From Mixia osmundae IAM 14324 (Eukaryota; Basidiomycota; Mixiomycetes; Mixiales; Mixiaceae): DNA of 64,000 nt. Below are positions 11,044 through 21,967 of this stretch, piece by piece; the stretch's first letter is position 1, and each line of letters starts with the position of its first letter. Location: contig NW_014575558.1 of the NCBI RefSeq assembly GCF_000708205.1, positions 248,001 to 312,000 on the forward strand, written 5' to 3'. Position numbers and translations under genes: made by a program. Below the pieces are notes generated by a model. The model had not been told where the DNA came from, did no database searches, and was given only the letters and a program-made list of their open reading frames with translations.

Positions 11044-14000
11044 ATGGCGGCAGCCTCCTCAGGACAGCCTGCAGGCCAAGATGTGCCGCCACGGATATCA
11101 GCAGACCTGATTGACCCGCCGACGCAGCGTCTCTACCTGGTCTCGCTCTTTGTCGGGCTGCAGAGCTATAAAATCTATCAGCTCTGCCGGTCGTCTCTTC
11201 CGCTCACAGTACTCGAGTCCCTAGCCAGTGCTAGCCTGATCAGTGATGGCACACTCACCCGAGCGCTCTACCTGCTCGGTCTGACGAATGATCAAGGAGA
11301 AGAGGCAGCGCTGCCGAGTTTGATCACGTGGATCTTGCTCGACCTCGTCTTTTGTCTCGTCATTGTGCCTTTGCTACGCATACCAAGGCTGAGACCAGCT
11401 CTGCTTCATCGAGCGGCAGCCTGTGGACTGCTCTGCTTCATCGACTTTGCATTCCTCGGCAATTACACGCTGTCCACCCTCCTCGCTTTCTTTGTGCCGG
11501 GCACGCTCTCATCCATCTTTGACTACCGTGTCGGCCTCTCAGAGACGCGCGTCAGGCTCTCGACTGTCATGGGCACGCCACAGTCTCATCTCGAAGGTCA
11601 AAAGACCGTGAGGATTCTCGCTTTTGCGACTGCGCGCTTCGAACCGCTCGCAAAGAGCTACTGTCTTTCGTCTGAACAAGCATCTGCATCGCTGCCCATC
11701 GAATTCAACAACACCGTTCCAGCATATCTGCAGTACTCGGTTGCACCTTTTGACGGCAGCGAGCAAAAGTCACTGTACAACATCACTGCCTCTGAACTCA
11801 TCTCGCCCTCATCGACCGGGCGCACGTATGACGATCTGGACGATGACGACGAATGGTCCGAGCGGCCGGCACAACGTGCTGCTCGACAACCCGTGCGCGC
11901 TAAGCAGACCAAGATCTACCATCTCAAAGTACCCCAGACGGGTCTCATCAGACTCGAGAGGATACTCGATCGACATGATGTTGACATTCGCCTGCCGGAT
12001 AAGCACTCGCCTCTGCTCATCGTTCAATGCCCACAAGCCTCTTTTGCGCCTTTGCAAGCACGCGCGTCTCGCCCTCGGTTACACGACGACGAGCATCTGT
12101 GCGAAGGTCAGCAAACGCAATACGACGTCCATGTGCGCGGTGTGGCCCCCTTGTCGGTTTCATACCGTTGGCAATCGCTGTCGACGGCGAAGCAGCAAGA
12201 GCACATTGGCAAGGACAGGAGCAAGACGCTCAAGCTCGAGAGCCTTGTCCAGCCTGGCTCACCTGCTCACAATCTCCTCGCCCGGAGTGACTATCGCTGG
12301 GCCGAGCCGCAGCAGCTCACAGTACCCATCAAACTGACGACGACCCATGCAGGCATATTCGAATATAGCCTCGATACCGTCACGGATGCTCTGGGCAACA
12401 GATTGGACATCGCAAGCCAGCGCGAGAGATCAACTGCGAAAGGCAATCTGGAAGTTCGAAAGATGACTGTGTATGCACCTGCCCAGATAAGCTTTCTCGG
12501 CTGCGACGATGAGCCGGCGCGTCTGTTGCGAGGCCGTTCGACCTCGCTCAACTTGCAGATTGAGGATGGTACAGACGCACCTTGGACTATCAGGATAGCC
12601 TACACACCGGAAGCGGGTGCAACTGCCAAATCACGGGCATGGGATCTCACAAGCTCCGAGCGCAACAAGCGCTTCGCCGTCTCCGACCCCGGCAGCTACG
12701 ACATTGTCTCGGTCAAGGGCTCGCATTGTCCTGGCGCCGTACTCCTGCCCTCGACGTGCCGCGTGATTGATCAGCCTGCGCCCTCCGCAAATATTGTATT
12801 CGAGCGGATCCGAGATGACTGTGCTGGCGAGATAGGCATCAGGGTCAAAGCCGACTTGACAGGCGTACCTCCGTTCAATCTGCACTACCGCACGTTGAGA
12901 GATGGCCGAGTCATCTCGACAAAGTCTCAGCGTATCTTGCGTTCGCGAGAGGAAATCAATCTACAACCGGACACGCCAGGAAGCTACACGTACGAATTCG
13001 ATCGGCTCGATGACAGGCATTACTCCGATATCAGGCTCTCCGCCTCAGTTGCTCAAACCGTCCATTCCCTGTCCAGTGCACGCTTCACCGGTCCGGGTGA
13101 TCGGGTTCTGTGGAGCTGTCAGGCGGGTGAGACGCTAGAAACTAATGTCGAGCTGTCGGGCGTCGGGCCTTGGTCACTCAAGTATGGCCTACGTTCCGGT
13201 CAGACTTCTCAGCGAGAATTTGTAGCAAAAGATATCAAGGCTGCCTCGCATATCCTCAAGATTCCTTTGCCAGCGGATGCGCTAGTATCGGGCAATCGCC
13301 TCGTCATCTCATTGAGTAATTGAACACGATTTTGCTTGCGTACAAGCTGATGGTAGTCGATCAATAGTCTCTGTGACAGATGCACGAGGCTGTCAGCGCT
13401 CTTTGACTGTGCCAGACGTCAACATCGAGATCAAGACAACAAATCCTGTTGCATCGTTCGCTGTGACGGCCGGCGAAGCAAATGTGAAGATCAGGGCGGG
13501 CGATTCCGCTTCGTTGCCAATCCGCTTGTCGGGTGAAGGCGTGAGTGGTGCATCATCGCGTTCACAAAGAGCCTCTGATAAAGTACTCTGCAGCCCTGGA
13601 CGGTCGAGTACCGGCATTCAGAAAGCAAAGGACCGCCGAGGAAGGCTATCTTTCGCTCGCATAATGCCGACCTGCTCGTCGATATGCGTGGCAGCTACGA
13701 GCTCGTCTCCGTCCGTGATCAGCATTGTCCAGGTACAATCGACAGGTCGCATGCAAAATATGGCGTCGAGTTTCTCCCTCGACCGGCTGTGAGAGCTATC
13801 GAGGGCTCATCTGCTGCTTCCAATGGCTCCGTCATACTCCCGCCCGTTTGCGAGGGTACGGGCGACGCATTTCAGCTTCAAACAGAAGGACAGTATCCCC
13901 TCGAGCTCGCTTATACCATCCAAGGTCCCGGCAGTCACAAGGAGAGCAAGACCGTGCAAGCTGCTCAACAAGTTGCAACAATCATGCTCGATACGTCCTT

Positions 14001-15021
14001 TGCGGGTCATCGCATCTACACAGTCACTTCGGTCAGCGATACACTTTACATCAAGCCACGCGCAGATGGCGTCAAGAGTCCAGTCCCAGGCATCGGTAAA
14101 CCTCTCAGATACGAGCAAGATGTTCTTAAAAGGCCCGATGCCATAATTAAGGTCGACGCCGACAAACAGTTTTGCGCGGGCCAGAGCATCAGCTCAATGC
14201 CTGGCTTGACCGTCCATTTCTCGGGACAGGCACCGTTTGAGGCAACGTTCGAAGTCAGGGAAGAAGGACAGACTGTGCCGGACACGTTTACGGTTGATGA
14301 TATACGGACTTCTGAATGGGCCGTCGATCTGCCCTATCCGTTCGATCGACCCGGTAGACATCTCGTGGCGCTCAAGTCTGTCAGTGACGCTACAGGTTGC
14401 CGTCGTGACGATCTAGGCACTCGAAGCGAAGTGGCAGCAGCAGGTGCAATTTCCAAAACGATCATCGTTGCTGAAAGTGCAGCCATCAAGGCAGTACAAG
14501 CCCAGCGAGATCATTGCGTGGGCGATGTGCTGGATTACGTCCTACAAGGCGCAGCGCCCTGGACGATCACGACAGAGTTCAACGGGAAACGCACGACTGT
14601 GACGACCAGGAAGCCGCTTCTCTCGCGTCTTGCAGAATCGCCTGGCAATTTCAGCATTGTGGACATTGCGCACAAAGGCAGTAGCTGTAAGAGCACTCAG
14701 AAGGGTCTGCAGAAGATCATACATGGCATGCCCATCGCGCGCGTTGACGCGGGTTCTGTGGACATTCGCGAAGGCGACGAAGCGGAAGTCATCTTCACTT
14801 TCACCGGAACGCCTCCCTTTGCGTTTACGTACATTCGATCTGCCGGCAAAGGACGAAGGCGTCGAGTGGAAGAGACGCATACGATCACTGGGCTGATGGA
14901 GTCGACTTATACGGTCTACACCTCGCTCGAAGGGACTTGGGAAGTGACCTATGTCGCAGACGCATTCTGTGCATACCCTCAGAGGCCTGTCTCATCCGAC
15001 ACGCTCCTGCTAAAAGACTGA
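11044..15021 (+). CDS. POM152: Nuclear pore membrane glycoprotein Pom152, 1290 aa
   Basis: Exons 11044-13315, 13368-13540 and 13594-15021 give 1290 residues, close to yeast Pom152 (1337). After a short nucleoplasmic tail come hydrophobic segments near residues 30-50, 95-115 and 120-150 (for example LLDLVFCLVIVPLL). The rest is a long lumenal region of repeated Ig-like units. These recur as pairs such as GSYDIVSVKGSHCPG and GSYELVSVRDQHCPG, each with PFNLHY- or PWTVEY-type strands. Pom152 forms the membrane ring that anchors the nuclear pore complex. The ATG at 11044 is used because the longer open frame upstream begins with TTG. The gene is convergent with CCS1, 85 bp apart. Confidence 0.9.
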
Positions 15022-15106
15022 CACGTGAGCGATGTAGCATGTACGTTGTGACAACAATGCCCTGTTCGGTCCCAGATCTAGCAAAGCGTGCGCGTGAGGT
15101 ATGCAA

Positions 15107-16050
15107 TCAGAGCACGCTGCTTTGTTGAAGCTTGCGATCCTCTTGCCACAGATTGAGCCCGGAACATGAGCAGACTTGCTTCGCATTTCCCCAGGCGCCT
15201 GCGCTCCTCGCAATGACGCCGGCCAGGACGCCCGGACCGAGCTGCAAGGCTTCACGCTTTTCCTGGTGCGAGAGCATCGTCGCGGTGGGCAGTGCAGGAG
15301 CAATCACCATTGCTCGACCTATGCTATCTTGCAGTCGGAAGTCCTTCAGCTCGGTGAAGAGATCGCCGTAGCCTTGCGAGTCTACATTGAGCTGACCGAT
15401 ATGTCGCAGCAGACCGCCGGTCGATTCTGGCCCACGCGAGACGTCGCCCGATCGTGCGCTGTCTTGCAGTATGAGCTGTGCAATGGTGAGCAATGCGGGG
15501 AGAGAGCTCACACGTAGACATGCCAGTCGGACGCGTCCTTTGGCGGTCGTTGTAAATGTGTGTGTTGAATGGTGAGATCGAATACGCAGAGCTCGCCGGC
15601 TTGCACCAAGCGAGCAATGCCATGGATCTTGCTTGGCTGATGTGATTCGAAGACGCAGACGCCGGCGACAGTCTCGCCTGATGCATCAGCTGATTGCGCT
15701 TAGTCAGCACCTCTCGCTCCTATAGCCCATTTGTGATTCGACTGACATAGACTGCCCATGCCGCGAACAATGACCTGTCTGCCCGACGCTTTGAGAGCCT
15801 TTTGTACGCTCGACGGCGGCACTGCATACGAGAAGCGTGAGATCCGCGGTGAGCAAGATTCGCGGGCTTTTCTGTCTCGGCACTGACCCCGGCCTTGGAC
15901 GACGACGCGCTGGCTTGCAAGATCGATCTGACAGGCGTCTACGCCGTCGAGAGCATTCACAGTCCTCTTGATGGATTGAACGCAAGACTGCTCGGCCATT
16001 GAGACTGCAAATTCGAGCACGATCGGCTCTGTTAAAAGTGTTGTCGTCAT
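15107..16050 (-). CDS. CCS1: Copper chaperone for superoxide dismutase, 258 aa
   Basis: Exons 16050-15888, 15831-15763, 15689-15514 and 15475-15107 give 258 residues (yeast Ccs1 is 249). The N-terminal heavy-metal domain is recognisable (FAVSMAEQSCVQSIKRTVNA). The middle is a superoxide-dismutase-like domain (GIARLVQAGE, DVSRGPESTGG, GVIARSAGAWGN). The C-terminal CxC copper site is intact in KQVCSCSG. The usual MxCxxC of domain 1 reads M-A-E-Q-S-C, so the first cysteine is replaced by glutamate. Ccs1 loads copper into Sod1 and oxidises its disulfide, mainly through the C-terminal CxC. The third intron (15476-15513) is only 38 nt. Confidence 0.88.
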
Positions 16051-16298
16051 CTCCAGTGAGGGACGCTGGCCAAGCAAGCGCGATGATGAAGAAGGCCGGT
16101 CTACTGTGCAATGCGCTGTAGACGATCAGGCGGGACTCGCTCTAAGCTGTAGGTTCGCAAATGGCGGGGGCACCTGCACCTCCTCCTCCACGACGACGAT
16201 CTCGAGCGTGCATTAATCAATCTACGCGCTACTTTGCACCCGTGCCCGCGAATCTATCGACGTCCTCACGCTCAGCTTGACCGTCGCATGCGCCAGCG

Positions 16299-17860
16299 AT
16301 GAGTCAATTTGTTCCGCGAGATGCAATCTCCATCTCGACCCGAGGATCCGAGAAGCAAGGACTGGCATCCGCTCGTGTCCAGTACGAGCTAGGCGTCAGT
16401 TTGACCCACGATGCAGACCTTCTACGGCTGACCAGGGAGAGAGTGCGCAGACTCTCAGTGAACGCTACCAGAAGCTCAACGAAGATCGCAAGCGGATTCT
16501 GCGCGAAGTCGGCGAGAAAGACTTGGAAAACTTGCGACTCAAGGAGCAGCTCGCTCGTATCAGAGCACAAGTAGGCGCAGACAAGGTACTTGCAACACTG
16601 AGAGCAGTCAGCCATGCAGTAATGACTCGTGGCAGGTACTCGAATCAGTGCGCAAGATCGTCACGCGCACTGTCCTGGATGAATTCCACGCGCCTGCTGA
16701 GTCGGCTCAGCACTCGCCGTCGCCTGCTAAGGTAGATAATGAGCACGAGACGGTGGCAGAGCCAAGCAAGAGCCGTAGTGATGATGAGGACAGCTTGCTG
16801 CCCGATGATGAAGATGACCAGGCAGACGATCTCGAGTTGATCTCAAGTCAGCTCATGTCTCAACGACCGTCGAGCGGCAAATCGCAGCAACGTAGAACAG
16901 TAGTCCTGGACTCTGATGACGACGACGATGCGCCGGCAAGTCAGCTGAGTGCAAAAGCGCAGGGCAAGCAACGGGCACTGGAGGAGCGACCCTACAAGCC
17001 AGTCGCCACAAGACAAAGTCTCGAGGATTGTGCCATCTGCATGGACTCGATGGATTTATCCCTGTCTGCAATGTTTACTTGCGGCCACATCTTTCATCTT
17101 GACTGCATACAATCCATACCAACGCAGGATGGCGATGATCATGGCAGCGCTTCGACAGGCACAGACGAAGACGAAGCAGCCGAGGTCGAGAACATCTTTG
17201 ACGATGCATCGCCTGACAAACGCAAGAAGACTCTCAAGGACCCCGAACGCATATGCCCGCATTGTCGTCAAGTGAATGCCGATTCTGTCATTGTCAAACA
17301 CTTGCTTGAACCCATCGAGGGCATGCAAGCAATCGAAGAAGTCTTATCTGCATGGTTCGGATCTGCAGAGCAACAGTTCGTTCTCACCACACCGCCACTC
17401 CTGAAAGCTAGGCTGATGCATGTACAGACTACTGGACCAGCAGGCGACCACACGGCGTAGTCGGTTTGTCGGCCGATCAGGCGCAATCAGGACTGCAAAG
17501 GAGAACCGCGAAGGAGAAGCGAGTGAGCGCAAGAGGGCAGGCAGCGAGGATGACGACATCTCAGACGTGTCTCTCGAATCCGATTCGTCAGAGTCTCATC
17601 GAGATCCTACGCCTCAGCTGGACGATATCGTCATCAGACGCACGCCTACGCCGTTCGAATCGACATCTTCCGAAACGGAAGCCGAGCCGGAGGTCAGCAA
17701 GAGTTCACCAAGAAAGCGCACGCGAAGGGTTGTGGAGAGTAGTAGCGATGGCGAGACCGATCAACTCAACACAAGCCAGGCTGGGCAGACGAGAGAAGCA
17801 CGCAGGAGGAATCTGTCGAAGCTAGCAAAGAACAAGGCGCCCGCTCGAGCATATTTCTGA
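16299..17860 (+). CDS. RING-H2 zinc finger protein, likely E3 ubiquitin ligase
   Basis: Exons 16299-16394, 16436-16585 and from 16636 onward are in frame. A predicted coiled coil (ERYQKLNEDRKRILREVGEK) leads into a long acidic, serine-rich stretch. A RING-H2 finger follows: CAIC, TCGH, FHLDC and CPHC. About 50 mostly acidic residues sit between the third and fourth metal pairs, which is unusually long. The simple reading stops at 17460 (356 aa). A splice from 17379 to 17441 would instead add 140 acidic, basic and serine-rich residues ending at 17860 and give 469 aa. The composition of 17441-17860 is coding-like, so I extend the span, but the GTTCTC donor is weak. The partner and pathway are unknown; a nuclear role in chromatin or repair is only a guess. 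Confidence 0.65.
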
Positions 17861-18812
17861 CCCTCGATGCATCTGCTTTGTGTTCTACTCAGTCATAGAT
17901 CAGGAGAATTTCCGCCCGAACACGACCATGTTCTCATCTGAGTCTGCTGTAGGGTAGCCAGACATTGACGTTACCATGCTGGGCATGCACTTTCTATGCT
18001 TTTGTCGTGCATCTTCAGGCCTTGGTTCTCAGATCTGCGCATTTGAGTAAGACCCACAGCACATGTCAAAGCTCTAGACACTTGCCGGAGGATGATGACA
18101 TGGACTAGCAGACAAATGCTGAGTAATGGATCAAGTTATTTATCGACAGCAAGTGGCAGAATCAAGAACGACGAGGCCAGGCGGCTTGATGACGACGACT
18201 TGCTTGATCTCATCCGCAACAAGCCGCTTCCTTTTGCTTTTTACAGACCCCCTATTAACGCTGGCTCACAGACACTGGTCACGTCGAGCATGCTCGCTGT
18301 GCCATAGATTGCTTCGCATTGCTCCCATCTGGATCTGCTTGATATGACATGCTTCTCGAGCTTATGCATCAGCTTGAAAGTCAGCAAAGGCAGGATGCGC
18401 GAGCAGGCCGATTTCAGCATTAACGGGTCAAAATCAGTCTAACGGAGCGCATTGAAGATGCTCTGTTGGATAGCTGACTCCAGTAACGCTATTCAGATGC
18501 TCTGGCAGGCAGGTCTCGGCCTCTTTGAAGCTGACAAAGGTACTCGCTCTATACTGATCAATATGACCGACCGCATTGATGGTGTTGTGAGAACAGTGAC
18601 GGCCCATGCTTGCAGAGCACCGTGTGGCTTGCCGGAAGCGGCAAAATCGTCGTGCAGTTTGCGGCGTTCCCGATCTGCCTTTGCGTTGAGCGATCATTGT
18701 TGTGAGTCGCCGAATCTTGCTTCCGTTTGGAGGTCGCGAAGGGACAGAAAGCGGTGGGTGTTCGCAACCAATGAGGATTCTCGCTGAAAATTCTATAAAT
18801 CGAGAGGAGACG
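17861..18812. other. Intergenic, no supported gene
   Basis: About 950 bp lie between the RING gene and the transposon. Short open frames exist on both strands, but none has a recognisable motif or splice structure. The longest (18434-19024, minus) crosses the transposon end and is therefore an unlikely gene. Confidence 0.5.
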
Positions 18813-19083
18813 CACTGCCGGCATTTATTGCTGACACGTGTCGATTGCCATATAGACTGACACGTCATCGTTGTCAGGTAAAATAGCAAAGCGCGATTGC
18901 TAGTCAAACTAGCGGCCAGCGACCCCCTTTGCCAATCTTTTTCTGAGCAGTACAATGCATATGCAGGCAAATGCCTTCGCATGACTCTACATAGCTTAGC
19001 CCCCACCCTTTCTACGACTGACAATGTCGGTTATGCGCAGCAGCTTCTTCATACTTACGACGGAGAGAATTCTGATGCGAGCG
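18813..19083 (+). repeat. Left terminal inverted repeat of the transposon
   Basis: About 271 bp that pair with 21603-21878 in inverse orientation. The outer 200 bp are almost identical. The inner 70 bp show many substitutions and small gaps, ending at a shared CTGATGCGAGCG. Confidence 0.85.
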
Positions 19084-20050
19084 CCTCGCCGACTGCTGTG
19101 TCACATTCCGCTGACTCTGACTGATCAACTGAAAACGGCTGATCTCAAAACAATCGTCTAAAGCAGATATCNTGCNCGTCNGTGTCTGGCTCTGTCAGCC
19201 GCAAAACGCGTANCTGCCTCAGATTGCGAGCTGACTGCTGCTGGAAGAGCCTGCCGGCAAGCAAAATCAGACTCGTGAAGATCGTGACTTGTGTCTCGTG
19301 ACGAGGCTGTTGCGAGCAACGATTCGGCCAGGCTGCATGACCGTCGAAGAATCCGACGCAGAGCTTCTGATCGTAGCATCGCCGAGTGAGCAGCTTTCGA
19401 TGAATCTGGCAGCAGGACAAGCTGAACCATGCAGAATGCAGAGAAATAGAAAACGCCATCTCAGCATGCCTTAAGCTACGCGCCAAGAACAGTGACGGCG
19501 CCAGCAGCTCATCACACTGATATTGCCTTGCCGTGGACAGCCCAGAGCCGGTCTTCAATGCTTGCACGGGCGCTCGCAGCTGAGCGTAAGCCTCGCAACC
19601 TCGCGGAGCGACGAGACAAGCGTACGTCGCTTGCCCTGCTCTTCCTCCTGCAGTGTGCTCAATGCGATACAATTCAGCCGCATCCTCGTTCTCGGCTGCA
19701 TCTATAAAGGCGCATACTCATTTACAGCATCAGGAAATCCGAGGCAATGCACCTCGCTCGACGTCTCCTGGCGAATCATCTGCAATGAGGCTTCAGCGTA
19801 TACCTCAGGCAGACGAGCAGCCTCATGCAAGCACGTGGCGTGTCACGCAAACAGACCGTCTGCCGTTTAATCATGCTCGCCTGAATCAGCACGTCTGCGT
19901 GATGACGGACTGAGAGTTGTCAAAGATCTCGAGTCATGTCCCATGCCTCATACGTAGCGTCCAGACGATCAAGACTACCAGCAGATTGAGCCTTCCCCTG
20001 GGACCAGCATCTCCAAGACCGGTTTTACTTCTCTTATGGCTGATCTTCTT

Positions 20051-20192
20051 NNNNNNNNNNNNNNNNNNNNNNNNNNNNNNNNNNNNNNNNNNNNNNNNNN
20101 NNNNNNNNNNNNNNNNNNNNNNNNNNNNNNNNNNNNNNNNNNNNNNNNNNNNNNNNNNNNNNNNNNNNNNNNNNNNNNNNNNNNNNNNNNNN
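20051..20192. other. Assembly gap (142 N) inside the transposon
   Basis: A run of 142 undetermined bases. Scattered single N bases near 19172-19213, 21230-21249 and 21719-21722 also fall inside the element, as expected when several copies of a repeat confuse assembly. Confidence 0.99.
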
Positions 20193-21602
20193 ACTGGATT
20201 GTCATCGGCATGCTGTGAGAACAGAGTCCAGTCAGGTTGACGAGTCAGATCGGCGATACAAATCAGCCGGCACAGAATGAAGCTGCCGACGAAGACGAAG
20301 TATTGGAGTCCGCTGCTGGCAAAGGACACCTAGAACGGCCGTACAATGTTCACCGATGATAGGCACCTCAGGCATATCTACAGGCCTCACACATGGCAAA
20401 GCTGCTGGGAAGGGCAGCGTCAGAGGCAGTGGCAAGCTTGGCTTTGAGCCAGCACGCGACGACGACAGGCGGCCCGACTATGCGAATAAGACTGGCTTGC
20501 TGCCCAGCAATAGCAACACCATCGTCGAGGGAGTGACGACCTTTGTCATAGCCAGCTCGCTCACAAAGATGCCCAAGTGACGCCGCTCTGGCAGGTCGAT
20601 TTCACCGAACCTTCGAAGACAAGCTCGAACGAAGCGAAGAAGCGTCGCCGCGATCACTCAGAGAAGTAGATCCATCTCAAGTAGGGATTTGACGAAATGC
20701 TCGACAATAACCGCGGTTCGATTGGCGCTCAGTACCTGCGAGATGCCGAAGCGAACAAAGCCGCTCGGTCCGACGGGGCTGCGCCGACCACTGCAGCTCA
20801 GGAGGATCAAGTGCAATTAGCAATGCAGCCAGAGCTCATGCCGCGAATTCACGGTCCTGCGAAGCTCCATATGATGGGCTCTGATCCGGTCGCCGATAAA
20901 GATACGACCAGAGGTTTCGTCTATTCAGAGTCTCAACAAGCTAAGGTGAGTGCAGACGAGGATCGAAGATTGATCTGTCTCATCATGTGCCCCTGCAGAG
21001 CAAAGCAATGGCAGCGGTCGTATTTAAGCCGGCCAGAGCCAGACTCAATCCTTAGCTCAGCGCGCCGCCAACGAGAATTGCAGATGTGCGCCGCTGAGCC
21101 CCGTCACTCCTACCGAGCTACTTGTTGAGCTGTAATGCAACGCTCGGCACCTTGCTAAGTCGCTAAGCGGAATGAGCCGTCCGCTGTCCGACTGCTGTGC
21201 TGCGAAACAACAATGGCGCTCTTGCTCGNGTCATCTCTCGCAAGNGTTNCAGCATGTGAAATACTGCCATGCAGGACGACTGACGAGACGGTACTATGTG
21301 AAATGTATTTCGTGCCTGTGGAGGTCTGCGAGCAAGCGGAGGGAAATTTCGACGCCTCATCTTGGCTCCTCTGGTCTGCCTGAAGGCACGTTCGCTAAGA
21401 ATCGTCTCTATGAGTGCCGTGATGCCCGAGTCACTCGGCAAGCGCTGTCGACTCGAAGCTTCAAGGTCAACGGATCGATTGAGATCCGCAATGCAAGCGA
21501 CTTGCCTTGTGTCGCGAGCTGCAACAGGCCCTGTGATCCAACTCGAGTATTCCCCGACGCCGCTAGCTCTGAAGATCTTGCTGCGTCCCGCAAAGATGAC
21601 TC

Positions 21603-21878
21603 TCGCTCGCATCAGGATCCCCTTCGTCGTAAATGTGATATGTGAAGAAAGCTGCGCATATCCATTATTGTCAGCCGCAAACAGGGTGGGGGCTAAGCTA
21701 TGTAGAGTCATGCGAAGNNANTTGCCTGCATATGCATTGTACTGCTCAGAAAAAGATTGGCAAGGGGGTCGCTGGCCGCTAGTTTGACTAGCAATCGCGC
21801 TTTGCTATTTTACCTGACAACGATGACGTGTCAGTCTATATGGCAATCGACACGTGTCAGCAATAAATGCCGGCAGTG
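21603..21878 (-). repeat. Right terminal inverted repeat of the transposon
   Basis: Inverse partner of 18813-19083. Its outer end lies only 89 bp before the start codon of the family-I gene at 21968. Confidence 0.85.
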
Positions 21879-21967
21879 ACGCGCACTCTCGACTGACTTG
21901 ACTACCCGTTGCGACCCCTCCTTTCCTCCTCTTCTCTTCCCAATCTCACACACTTCTCCGTGCGATC

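Larger units (their letters stand above)
18813..21878. mobile_element. DNA transposon with long terminal inverted repeats, CACTA-like ends
   Basis: The left end starts CACTGCCGGCATTTATTGCT at 18813 and the right end is its exact complement finishing at 21878. The two inverted arms stay near-identical for about 200 bp, then diverge and end near 19083 and 21603. Both ends are flanked by ACG (18810-18812 and 21879-21881), which fits a 3-bp target duplication. CACT(A/G) ends with a 3-bp duplication are typical of the En/Spm (CACTA) superfamily. Arms this long are unusual for that group, so the class is tentative. No transposase is recognisable inside, but 142 bases are missing in an assembly gap. 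Internal open frames at 20356-20580 and 20697-21128 (plus) look weakly coding, for example SIGAQ-type and PTTAAQEDQVQL stretches, and match nothing I know. The element could be non-autonomous or carry a captured host fragment. Confidence 0.75.

Noticed and set aside
18434-19024. A 196-codon minus-strand open frame
   Set aside because: It runs across the transposon boundary, has no known motif, and its inner part is inverted-repeat sequence also found at the other end of the element.
19145-19672. Minus-strand frame inside the transposon, considered as a transposase
   Set aside because: No catalytic triad spacing, zinc finger or other transposase feature is seen, and it includes ambiguous bases.
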